A stretch of DNA of 64,000 nucleotides, taken from the NCBI GenBank assembly GCA_034769895.1, contig CM068373.1:440243080-440307079 (forward strand), in the 5' to 3' direction. A program made the translations under genes and the position numbers. Source of the DNA: Magicicada septendecula (Eukaryota; Arthropoda; Insecta; Hemiptera; Cicadidae). Within the stretch, counting starts at the first letter, position 1. Each line of letters starts with the position of its first letter. The notes under the pieces were generated by a model. The model saw only the letters and a list, made by a program, of their open reading frames with translations, ran no database searches and was not told where the DNA came from. This document shows positions 1-11,300 of this stretch, piece by piece.

Positions 1-420
1 GGCGCTAATCAGGTGGTTGCCCTGGAATCGGGCGGAGCGGCGATAAACTTTTCGGGTCAGTGTCCGTATAATAGCGTCCAGGGAACGGACACGCAGGGAG
101 TCACGGATCGTTTTGTTAGATGTTTAGGTAGTGGGCTTTACACGCCCAGCGCAATCCTCGGTCAAGAAGAGACTGAAGCTTTCGCGTGTGGGTCTTGGCC
201 AAGTAGCCCAAACGGGTATCGCGTAGGTAACCATCGGCACCACATAGGTGGAGACGATAAGCTTCCCTAGGCGGCGGGTCATGGCGTTGCTGCATAACGG
301 GACGGAGTTGATAGAGACGATTGGCGGTCTTTCGGGCTACTTGTAACCAGTGAACGTTTTTCCGAAACCTATCTCGCAGTCATAAAATGTTCTCAATTTG
401 AGTGCGCCCGTCCCGAATTA
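1..420 (-). pseudogene. Jockey-like LINE reverse transcriptase, C-terminal remnant
   Basis: Read on the minus strand, the segment resembles the end of a Jockey-clade non-LTR reverse transcriptase. One frame has TYAIPVWA followed by a decayed stretch. A second stretch in the adjacent sequence has NKTIRDSLRV, then IIRTLTRKVYRR and GNHLIS, the usual post-RT pattern of this clade. The frames are broken by at least one stop and one shift, and no upstream RT core is visible beyond about 420, so the copy is 5'-truncated. Its 3' end lies outside the window. The assignment rests on recalled family patterns. Confidence 0.6.
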
Positions 421-3360
421 ACATTTATCCTTTTTTTTTTAACGTGCGCAAATAACTACACGCGCACTTTTTTGTCAGCTGACTACACTTAATCAGTACG
501 AACGAGCAGACGATAAAATACTGAGTAAGTCGTTATGACGTATTATACATATGAATCATTACTTTCAGAATCAAAATATATATAAGATTGTTTAATCGAC
601 CGTGTCTGTAGCGCTGGAATTCACGCCAACCCAGTATAGTCGACTGGGTTCAATACTGTTTTAAAACACTAGCATTACTTTTCATACTGAATTAATTCAG
701 TCGAATGCAATTCACGCTAGTCAAGACGGCCTTTGACTACTTGGAGAATTATAAAATTACGAAGGCTGTTAAATATCTGTTGAACTGTTAAAAAATAAAC
801 TGATGCCGCGGGCTGTGAAGCGGCGCGTGTGGCTTTAACGACAAGACACTACACCACGCCGTTCCAGATGAAAGAGTGGGTCAAAACCATCCCTGTTTTA
901 TTAAGACGTGGGCCGCGCCCACTAACACGCGCGTTTTTCTACATGATTTTTAAACGGTGCCGTATTTTCCCTAGGGAAAGAACGCGTGTTTATCAGCCGC
1001 TTTTCGCAAGTAACCGTCTGGTTACTGGTGGTTTTTATTGCTGCAGCAGTGTTTAGATGATATTTGTGGTGGGTTATATACGTGTAATGTTAAACTCAAA
1101 GAATTGTATACGCATGTCTTCATTTATTGGAAGATAGTAAGAAACAAATCCTATAGTGTTCGGTTAGTTTATTCCATTGATCGAAGACTACGATTTATGC
1201 TACCGTCGTAACCATACGATTAAACGTAAAGAAGATTATAATAATTCTGATCTATTTTTATGCAGTAGTTTTGACGAAGATTCAGAAATGTTGTAAAATG
1301 TTCTTTATCTGTAAGGCTATGCAATTGTGTTTTATTTGTTTACCAGTAATTAAATTTTGTGACTCTGTAGTACGTTGTGGGTTGTTTGGATAGGGATCGC
1401 CTCGATGTAATTGTTGGCGAGGTGTATTGTATAGGGATGGGGTCTGACATCACATACGCAGTGTCTGTGTGGTGGGCAGTATTCTCTGTAAATACAAAAC
1501 TGTGCCACTAGAAATCCTCACCATCTCGCTGGGTTTTTCAATAGTGCCTCCTCCTGCTAGCAGTGGAAGAATTCGTTGAACGTCATCTTCTACGCTGCAG
1601 ACTCCATCGACCCTCACCTATTTGATGTAGCAGGGACAAAAGTCCATCCTCCTCCCGTCCACATGAATAAGACCTTCAACTTTGTTGGATAATCTTTCAT
1701 AGGACCCTTTTCATGAAAGGGACCAGTACCAACGCATGTGGTGCAAAATGCAAAAACAAACAAAAAGGAGGCCCTGGCCGACCGTGGGACGTGAGCGGGG
1801 AACATCTTTTCGGTCGTGCCTAGCCCTCGTTCACGAGGCGTTCGCCCCGCAAACCACGGGTTGATTTGTACCACCACTGCGGCGAGACGGTCATTGGAGT
1901 CGCCCCTGGAAAGAGGAGTGATGCAAGGCCTGGTCCAAAGACGGGCTAGGTAACAGCCTTACTGTTAACTCTGACCGCGTCACCACTCGTTCAAGACGAG
2001 CAGACAGCTGCTGCTGAACACCTCTCTTGCCGTGATCCTCACATGCACTCACTGAAGATGAGAAGGCGCATTCCTTCCCTAACCCTTAAAAGAGATACGA
2101 TTCATGCAGTTGTCAGAATAGAGACTCCCACCTCACCATCTACAACTATCCTACATTGTGTTCAACCTTAGTCGAGTCACTCAGGATGCGTCATGGTAGT
2201 CTGGTAGAATGGATAGGCCTATATGTATATATTAGTATTATAACACGGGATGTATATACAGTGTTCAAGCCGGGCTATTACATTGTCTGTCTAAACCTCA
2301 TAGTCTACCTCAGTACTGGGGTTAATTGGCGAATAACTGCCAAACTATCGCGACACTGAAGATGTCCTCCGGTGGTGGGGCCGACTGTCGACCACGGGCC
2401 AACAGCCTGGCTAATTTGAGTAATGTTGACGTCAGAGCTTAATATCTGGTCTGTATAAAACATTATTAGTACAAATTAGCTATCAGCTAAAAAATTAGGG
2501 TGTCATCTAGTGCATACAATCAAAAGCGTAGATTCTACGATAGGCTAATAGTACAGAAAACGAATTTGCATATGGTATTTCAAATGTAGCTGAAACTGTC
2601 TTACGGCTCTATGTGTGCTACAAACAGTGTAGATTAGGGCCAAAGATGGGGCGATATTACTGCGTCCGTGTCGCTAATGACAACCATTGGGCTGGGCTGG
2701 GTGGGGGATCGAATGAGACGCAGACTTTCCGCCCCTTCCTACAGTAAGTACTTTGTGCTACTGGAAAATTTCCAATGATTGCTGTACTGTACATGTCCCA
2801 AGTTTTATGTCTTGGTTGAACAGCAAACTATTTCTGTTTTAATGAAAACTTGCGAGAAGTGTTGGAGAACAGATTTCGCGGGCGCGCGCGCGCGTGTCCA
2901 CTCCCCCTACTAAAGTTGTTCTCACTCTTTGTCACAGTCTCGACTTTAAGTTGTCTGTCTATCTGGTGTGACTCCTTCTCTGACCCCCTCTCTTCCTCCG
3001 TGTATTGTATTTTATGCATATGGTATAGAATATTTACTACAAACGTTTCCATTAAGTATTCTTTTATTTTATGTACAACGTTTTAAAATTGCAACTATTT
3101 CGTTTAGTTTCAGTTAATGTACATTCTTTAGGTCATTCACTGCCCAACATCGTCAGAAATGTTTTAAATTTTGCTTGCTTAAGATTGAATTTACCAGCTT
3201 CTTTAAAAGATGACAGTCGTGGATCGAGGATATTAGAACATATGAGAAACAGAGTTTTGCCATCATTGATAGAGGGCCATCTCAAAAGTAAGTTTCCCTG
3301 GTTTAGGAAAAATAAAAAACACATGTAACAATTAAAACGAAAACTATAATTTTATTCAAA
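421..3360. other. No recognisable gene
   Basis: Open frames here are short and carry no family signature. A GC-rich stretch at about 1740-2060 and an alternating GC tract at 2879-2894 stand out from the AT-rich surroundings, but I cannot assign either. No TIR pair or tandem array was found. Confidence 0.5.
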
Positions 3361-3364
3361 AACG

Positions 3365-3790
3365 TGTAACACTTATTATTCAGTATTATCTCCAGCCTTG
3401 TCAATACACTTTCTGTTGCGTAAAAACAGTTTTTCAGTTCCTTCTTTGAACCACTGCGTGCCCAGACTTCAGAGCCAGGCGTGAACCGCCTGTTTCACTT
3501 CCGTGTCTTTTTCAAAACGTTGTCGTCTCAGGTGTTCTTTGAGATGGGGGAAAATGTGAAGATCACTCGGAGCCAAATCTGGTGAATATGAGAGATGGTC
3601 GAAAATCTCCCTTCGAAAGGACTCCACAAAAATTCAGCGAGACTCGCGAGGAATGAGGGGACGTGCGTTGTCGTGGAGCAGATGTCGTGGAACCACGACC
3701 CTCGTAATATTTAGATAAATCGATGTTTCGGCCACCCAAAGATTGGGCAGCCGTATTCAGTCCACGCTGCAAAATAAAACGTAATAACCG
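3365..3790 (-). pseudogene. mariner-like transposase, C-terminal fragment
   Basis: The minus strand encodes, in shifting frames, the end of a mariner-type DDE transposase. HLLHDNARP, the second catalytic aspartate motif, is followed by FDHLSYSPDLAPSD with the third aspartate. Then come IFPHLKEHLRRQRF and a region like the mariner C-terminus. A frameshift separates the two motifs and stops follow. The N-terminal DNA-binding half and a second TIR are not visible, so this is an old truncated copy, unrelated to the mariner at 5903. Confidence 0.7.
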
Positions 3791-5900
3791 AAGTATAAAA
3801 ATCTTCGTTCAAAGTATAAAAATCAGTACTCTGGCGTTCAGTTCAAGTGATAGTGACTCACTTTTTAAAAGTATTCACATAAGTTAATACGTAAGGTAAT
3901 ACACGTGAGTCGAATAAATAAATACTGACTCAGCAGGAAAATCCTATGAATGAACACAGCACACACAGGACGCAACGCGGTACACCTTCAGTATCACAGG
4001 GGACGGCTGTGAATATGACGGCCTTCAATATTACATGGAATATTACCAGGGGATAACAAAAATCCGTTTATTAAACTCTCAAAGTTATTAAAGACTGGTC
4101 TGACAATGTTGGACAATGAGTGAACTACAGAACGTGTATTAGCAATACTAAACTAGCTGCTTCCACTTTGAAAACATAACATTGAATACATAAATAACAA
4201 CACGTAATATTGAATGCATGTAGGCCTATGCGTGTAAATTGGAGACCAGAGGATGGCACTTGGCTGCTGATCTAGATAATCCCGAGTTCCCCTTTCCCAG
4301 GTAGACTTAGTCTTGGAAAGGATTACCTAGAGTGGTGACATGCGGCTGCAGCGAATGCTGGTCACATTGCCTTCCTTGGTTGCCGTCGCCTCGTATAGGA
4401 ATTCTATCTGCCTAAACCATTTTAATGGTGTAAAAGAGGAACTCTTATTGACGTATATCTAAATATTACAAAGTTATATTACCAATCGAATGCGCGCGCG
4501 TATGTTGCATTGCCAAATATTTTTCCACACATAGTGTTACACCTGTATTTCATGTGACATCATCCACTGGGCGTTATATATACATAAACATTTCAGTATA
4601 ATTGAAGATTATTGAAAAAAAAGTTTGTCCAAGCAAGTAAAGAGTATTTCCTGAAATGGAAAATGTACGGTAATGGAAAGCAGTACAAAGTGAGAAAGAT
4701 GAGAGTGATGATCAAGTGTAGGTATAGTGTATTTTGTGCATTAAAAAAAATATTATGAAACTGTAAAGTGGATTTTTCGAACTGAAAGACGTTAGAGACT
4801 TGTTTTTCTTTCTTAAAATAGTGTTTGTTTCATATTACAACTCTTCTCCTTCTCCTCCTCCTCCTCCTCCTCCTCCTCCTCCTCCTCAACGCGCAGTAGA
4901 AAATAAGCCACAACTAGAAGGAGCCCGATAAGGGCGCAATAGGTTCCATCCTGAAGTAATATGCTAAGTGGTTCCAGGATGGATATGAATGCCTAATTTA
5001 GAGGTGGGGTTTTTAGTGGGTGAGAGTCCTACACACCAGGGGAAACACGATCTCCTCTGACGGTGCATAAAGCATTTTCCGCTATTATTATTATTATATG
5101 ATTATTATTATTAACTGCGTGACGAAATATCCTGCAAATTTTGATTTGGTTTTCATGTTATCGAATCGTTGGCTTCCTCGTAAAGTTCCCAATATTTCCT
5201 TTTCTCGTTTTAATCGTCCAACACCTGAATTCTTCTTAGTCCGAATCATAGTCCTTTCCTTGGAATGAACCCTAACATTGCCTATAAAGTAATTGTAAAC
5301 TTGAGGCTGATGATTATGTTAATATTTACTACTTTTAAAAACAGAATTAACCTTGACATTGTGAATTTTGTTTTTAAAGCACTTTGTTTGAAAACCCGCC
5401 GTAATTATTATATTATTAACATATTTATGTAACTAAGTCGGTAGTGCGCCTTAAGTGTTTAGCATTCACTGGAGAAAGTTTCATTTATATATTCGGAATA
5501 GTTTTTGAAATCAGTGTTTCTAAGCGATGAGCGAAATTTCACTTTTTAGCATGGGTCTTGGTGTAGAAAACTTTTAGATTACAGAGTCAATTAACTGGCG
5601 TTGTCGCTGTTTGCCCAGGCCTACTTAATATTTCAGTAGCCGTCAGAGTCGGTTACACTTGGCGCGTCATCGTAATACTGTGTTTGTTTTAGACTTTCTG
5701 GCAGTTTAATTCTCCACCAAAACAAACACACCTGTAAAAAGTTAAATTAGTCCGGCCGCGGCCGCTTACTTTACGTGTGCTGTGTAATAACCCACTGTTG
5801 CGGCACGTTTACATGTTTCATAACAGTTACTGACGATAGTTTCTGGCTTACCTTAAGATCGGTTACTAAGCCACATACACATGGTATCTCTACCTTATTC
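3791..5900. other. Non-coding stretch with possible SINE-like tail
   Basis: No gene is recognised. The part at about 4919-5110 ends in an ATT-rich tail (5084-5112), as SINEs and LINE 3' ends often do, but no clear A and B boxes were found. The rest is AT-rich and featureless. Confidence 0.35.
4850..4888. repeat. (CTC)n microsatellite
   Basis: About 13 units of a CTC/TCC trinucleotide, with an interrupted CTTCTC lead-in upstream. Confidence 0.95.
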
Positions 5901-5902
5901 TA

Positions 5903-7145
5903 CGAGGGCGATTGCGGCCTACCATATAAACGAATGTGTGGCGTTTCTGTTTTTTACCGCGTCGTGGCGCCACGTTCGCTCCACGAACAGCTGTGAAGCG
6001 TAAAGTCGGGTCAAGTCATTTGTTGCGGAGAAACAGCTGTATAACTAAGGTTATCTCGCAGCAACGCTGAAAATGGAGAAAATTGAACATCGTGTAGTGA
6101 TCAAATTTTTTGTTAAGAAAGGTTTAACTCCAACAGAAATTTTTAATGAGATGAAGAATATGTTGGGTGATTCTGGACCTTCATTTACTACAGTGAAAAA
6201 ATGGGCTACTGAATTTAAAAGTGGTCGTGCAAGTTTGGAAGATGACCCGCGTACTGGGCGTCCGAAAAGTGCCAATACACCAGACATCATCAATAAAGTG
6301 CAGTATATTGTTTTGGAAGATCGCCGTTTGAAGGCGTCTGAAATTGTTAAGCCTGTGGGCATCTCAGATAAAAGGGTACATCAAATTCTTAGGAATTAGT
6401 TATGAAAAAGCTGTCTGCAAGATGGGTGCCGCGTTTGTTGACAAGTGACCAAAAACGCATGCGGATGCAAGCTTCTCAGGAATGTTTGGACCGTTTTAAG
6501 AAAATCCGAAAGATTTTATTCCTAGATTTGTAACAACTGATGAAACTTACTTTACTGTAGAAACAAAAAACAGTCGAAACAATGGAAACATAGTGAGTCG
6601 CCGCTTCCAAAATCGGTAAAATCAATTTTGTCCGTTGGAAAGTGTATGGATCCATTTTTCTGGGATGCTAAGGGGATACTGTGACTAGATTCCCTTGAAA
6701 AGGGTCAAACAGTAAATGGCGAATATTACCCTAATCTTTTGGGCCAATTAAATGTAAAAATTCGAGAAGGCATCTTAATGCACGCCCTCACATATGCATT
6801 GTATCTATGACAAAAATAGCCGAGTTGAAGTACGGAGTTGAAGTACGATCTGTTGCACCATCCGCCTTTTCGCCTGATTTAGCGCCGTCTGACTTTTATC
6901 TATTCCCAAACCTCAAAAAATTTTCGGGGGAAGCGATTTTCCTCAGATGACGAGGTGAAAGCGGCAGTAACCGGTTATTTTGAAGACCTAGACGAATCGG
7001 ACTTCCTCAACGGGGTATGTGACGGAGTAATGACTTGACGCTTCACTGCTGTTCGTGGGGCGAACATGGCGCACGATGCGGTAAAAATCAGAAACGCCAC
7101 ACATTCGTTTCTATGGTAGGCCGCGAACTTTTCAAATCGCCCTCG
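5903..7145 (+). mobile_element. mariner element, near full length, inactive
   Basis: The ends are inverted copies starting CGAGGGCGATT and flanked by TA at 5901-5902 and 7146-7147, as expected for mariner. Similarity between the ends runs for about 100 bp, through the block containing AATGTGTGGCGTTTCTG and on to the sequence before the start codon. The left end lacks about 11 bp present at the right end (TTGAAAAGTTC in the right copy read inward). The length of 1243 bp is normal for the family. The transposase inside is broken, so this copy could move only if supplied in trans, and its damaged left TIR makes even that doubtful. Confidence 0.85.
6073..7055 (+). pseudogene. mariner transposase, frameshifted and internally deleted
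   Basis: The first 108 codons (6073-6399) are intact and show the mariner N-terminal helix-turn-helix half: FFVKKGLTPTEIFNEM, then TVKKWATEFKSGRASLEDDPRTGRP. A shift at the end of this frame leads to KKLSARWVPRLL and FVTTDETYF, the first catalytic aspartate block. LEKGQTVNGEYYPNLL and a strongly degraded DNA.PH block follow, where sequence is missing. HHPPFSPDLAPSDFYLFPNL carries the third aspartate. Several stops and shifts make it non-functional. The start is the ATG just inside the left TIR region, where mariner genes normally begin. Confidence 0.9.
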
Positions 7146-7147
7146 TA

Positions 7148-8380
7148 TAAACGCTTGACTCGAGTCAGAACTTTCACAAACACAGGGAACAGATGTGCGC
7201 CTGTAGTATCATATAAGATACTACGGAAGAAATGTATCACGGTGCCATAGATACATTTCCTTGTGTGTGTCTGCGACATCGTCGATGACTCTGGGCTGTG
7301 CGATGTGTACGTTGGAGAGATAAACTTAATTGGTGTCGAGTTTTCCTTCAGGAGCTGTCTCGTGCCGCAGTCCAGATAGGACGGTTCGCTGTGGACACGC
7401 TTACAACGACTTGTTGTGCTGAGGTCGTTGCCATGTAGCATCGGTACTGGCCTAGTTCGGCTTTGAGGGGTCCATTGCCGCCCAAACGAACAAATCGTTT
7501 CATGGTGTCGTTTAAGGATAGAAGGTCGACTCCACTTTCTCAGCAAGTGAGAAGTTAGCTTTCCTGTATGTAAAGAACGCATTGCACCTTCTTTTTATGC
7601 ATTAGAAGCAGTGTTGATCGGTAGTAAGTGTAGATAATAATCATTTACTTACTTTTCGGATCATACCGGGCTGGCAAATATTGGAAACAGTTGCCACAGA
7701 CGTCAGAACGCTGGCTTCGTAATCGCCAGGGCTGTGTACTCCAGACGAACCGACGATGGGAAAGTGGAAAGTGGCCGAGACACTTGACTTCCATGGATCA
7801 GCGAGTATTCTATTCAATTGGAAACATGTTCTGCCTATTTAAGAATAGCTCCGAGGCAGCACTCTTAGTCGCGTTAATGACCCCTTTTCAAATTGTCGAC
7901 CCACAATCGAGCTTGCAGGGCGGGCTCCGGCAGTCGTATCATCGCTCTGTCTGAGTTACAGTTGGAAATGTAAGCCGCCGAATCTCGTCAGCAAAAAGGG
8001 CTAATTGGTAGACCTACCCATGGTAGACAGAAAACAGGTATTTAACTGCAAAGGTGTCACTTAACTGCTAGTCTACTGTCACTTATAAAGTGTCTGTGTC
8101 AGCTTAGTTTAGGCAGTTGGTCAGTAATGTCGTAGTTTTTGTATAGGAAGGTGCAAATCCCGGTTATTCATTACTTTTAAAAAACAATGGTATCTTATTA
8201 ATACGTGTCAAAAAACCGAACTACAATCTACCAGTACAACGTAAGAACAAAATATACGTCAGTCAGGATTTGTTGCAATAAATTGATATCGCTGCAACGT
8301 TGCCGGAATCCTCTAATTGCCCGGACTGCATTGATCTAGAAAATTAAATAATCGTTCGAAAGGATAGTCTGAAACCACTT
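7148..8380. other. No recognisable gene
   Basis: A minus-strand open frame of 164 codons (7088-7582) overlaps the mariner right end and has no family signature. A short palindrome, TAGTATCATATAAGATACTA, lies at 7205-7224. I see nothing else that can be supported. Confidence 0.45.
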
Positions 8381-11300
8381 AATAACGTGTCTTATAATAC
8401 TGTCTCGGCTAAAACGATGATAGTCGGAAGCCTTTGATGTAATAACGTGTACTTCATTGCACAGCACTTTCCCGTGAACCAATCGGATTGCACCATTAGT
8501 AAGACGAGATTATCGTTTTGAGTCCATGTTGCCGCTGCGTTGTTACAATTAGTATTCATGAACCGCTCCGTATCCCGTTCATTGGAACCGAGCAGTCATC
8601 TCGTCGTCATTCTCCTGTCGGTGTGGCAGTTGGTTAGCGTTGTACAGAAACTTGTCAACAACTTATTGTAGCCTCGCTCTGAAGATTAATATTTTGGAAG
8701 CCATATTTTGATGTAGTCATGCGTTCTAAATTGCGTAGCACTACCCGGAACTGTCTCTGTACACCAATCAGATTGCACCGTTAGTAAGACGAGATTAGCG
8801 GCTTTGAGTCCATGTTGCCGCTGCGTTTTTACAATTAGTATTCATAAACCGCTCCGTATCCCGTTCATTGGAACCGAGCAGTCATCTCGTCGTCATTCTC
8901 CTGTCGGTGTGGCCGTTGGTTAGCGTTGTACAGAAACTTGTCAACAACTTATTGTAGCCTCGCTCTGAAGATTAATATTTTGGAAGCCATATTTTGATGT
9001 AGTCATGCGTTCTAAAATGCGTAGCACTACCCGGAACTGTCTCTGTACACCAATCGGATTGCACCGTTAGTAAGACGAGATTAGCGGCTTTGAGTCCATG
9101 TTGCCGCTGCGTTGTTACAATTAGTATTCATGAACCGCTCCGTATCCCGTTCATTGGAACCGAGCAGTCATCTCGTCGTCATTCTCCTGTCGGTGTGGCC
9201 GTTGGTTAGCGTTGTACAGAAACTTGTCAACAACTTATTGTAGCCTCGCTCTGAAGATTAATATTTTGGAAGCCATATTTTGATGTAGTCATGCGTTCTA
9301 AATTGCGTAGCACTACCCGGAACTGTCTCTGTACACCAATCGGATTGCACCGTTAGTAAGACGAGATTAGCGGCTTTGAGTCCATGTTGCCGCTGCGTTG
9401 TTACAATTAGTATTCATAAACCGCTCCGTATCCCGTTCATTGGAACCGAGCAGTCATCTCGTCGTCATTCTCCTGTCGGTGTGGCCGTTGGTTAGCGTTG
9501 TACAGAAACTTGTCAACAACTTATTGTAGCCTCGCTGTGAAGATTAATATTTTGGAAGCCATATTTTGATGTAGTCATGCGTTCTAAATTGCGTAGCACT
9601 ACCCGGAACTGTCTCTGTACACCAATCAGATTGCACCGTTAGTAAGACGAGATTAGCGGGTTTGAGTCCATGTTGCCGCTGCGTTGTTACAATTAGTATA
9701 CATAAACCGCTCCGTATCCCGTTCATTGGAACCGAGCAGTCATCTCGTCGTCATTCTCCTGTCGGTGTGGCCGTTGGTTAGCGTTGTACAGAAACTTGTC
9801 AACAACTTATTGTAGCCTCGCTCTGAAGATTAATATTTTGGAAGCCATATTTTGATGTAGTCATGCGTTCTAAATTGCGTAACACTACCCGGAACTGTCT
9901 CTGTACACCAATCAGATTGCACCGTTAGTAAGACGAGATTAGCGGCTTTGAGTCCATGTTGCCGCTGCGTTGTTACAATTAGTATTCATAAACCGCTCCG
10001 TATCCCGTTCATTGGAACCGAGCAGTCATCTCGTCGTCATTCTCCTGTCGGTGTGGCCGTTGGTTAGCGTTGTACAGAAACTTGTCAACAACTTATTGTA
10101 GCCTCGCTCTGAAGATTAATATTTTGGAAGCCATATTTTGATGTAGTCATGCGTTCTAAATTGCGTAGCACTACCCGGAACTGTCTGTGTACACCAATCA
10201 GATTGCACCGTTAGTAAGACGAGATTAGCGGCTTTGAGTCCATGTTGCCGCTGCGTTGTTACAATTAGTATTCATGAACCGCTCCGTATCCCGTTCATTG
10301 GAACCGAGCAGTCATCTCGTCGTCATTCTCCTGTCGGTGTGGCCGTTGGTTAGCGTTGTACAGAAACTTGTCAACAACTTATTGTAGCCTCGCTCTGAAG
10401 ATTAATATTTTGGAAGCCATATTTTGATGTAGTCATGCGTTCTAAATTGCGTAGCACTACCCGGAACTGTCTCTGTACACCAATCAGATTGCACCGTTAG
10501 TAAGACGAGATTAGCGGCTTTGAGTCCATGTTGCCGCTGCGTTGTTACAATTAGTATTCATGAACCGCTCCGTATCCCGTTCATTGGAACCGAGCAGTCA
10601 TCTCGTCGTCATTCTCCTGTCGGTGTGGCCGTTGGTTAGCGTTGTACAGAAACTTGTCAACAACTTATTGTAGCCTCGCTCTGAAGATTAATATTTTGGA
10701 AGCCATATTTTGATGTAGTCATGCGTTCTAAATTGCGTAGCACTACCCGGAACTGTCTCTGTACACCAATCAGATTGCACCGTTAGTAAGACGAGATTAG
10801 CGGCTTTGAGTCCATGTTGCCGCTGCGTTGTTACAATTAGTATTCATAAACCGCTCCGTATCCCGTTCATTGGAACCGAGCAGTCATCTCGTCGTCATTC
10901 TCCTGTCGGTGTGGCCGTTGGTTAGCGTTGTACAGAAACTTGTCAACAACTTATTGTAGCCTCGCTCTGAAGATTAATATTTTGGAAGCCATATTTTGAT
11001 GTAGTCATGCGTTCTAAATTGCGTAGCACTACCCGGAACTGTCTGTGTACACCAATCAGATTGCACCGTTAGTAAGACGAGATTAGCGGCTTTGAGTCCA
11101 TGTTGCCGCTGCGTTGTTACAATTAGTATTCATGAACCGCTCCGTATCCCGTTCATTGGAACCGAGCAGTCATCTCGTCGTCATTCTCCTGTCGGTGTGG
11201 CCGTTGGTTAGCGTTGTACAGAAACTTGTCAACAACTTATTGTAGCCTCGCTCTGAAGATTAATATTTTGGAAGCCATATTTTGATGTAGTCATGCGTTC

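Noticed and set aside
13..270. 85-codon plus frame at the window start
   Set aside because: It is antisense to the Jockey-like reverse transcriptase remnant.
7088..7582. 164-codon minus frame
   Set aside because: It overlaps the mariner right TIR and has no family signature; probably chance.
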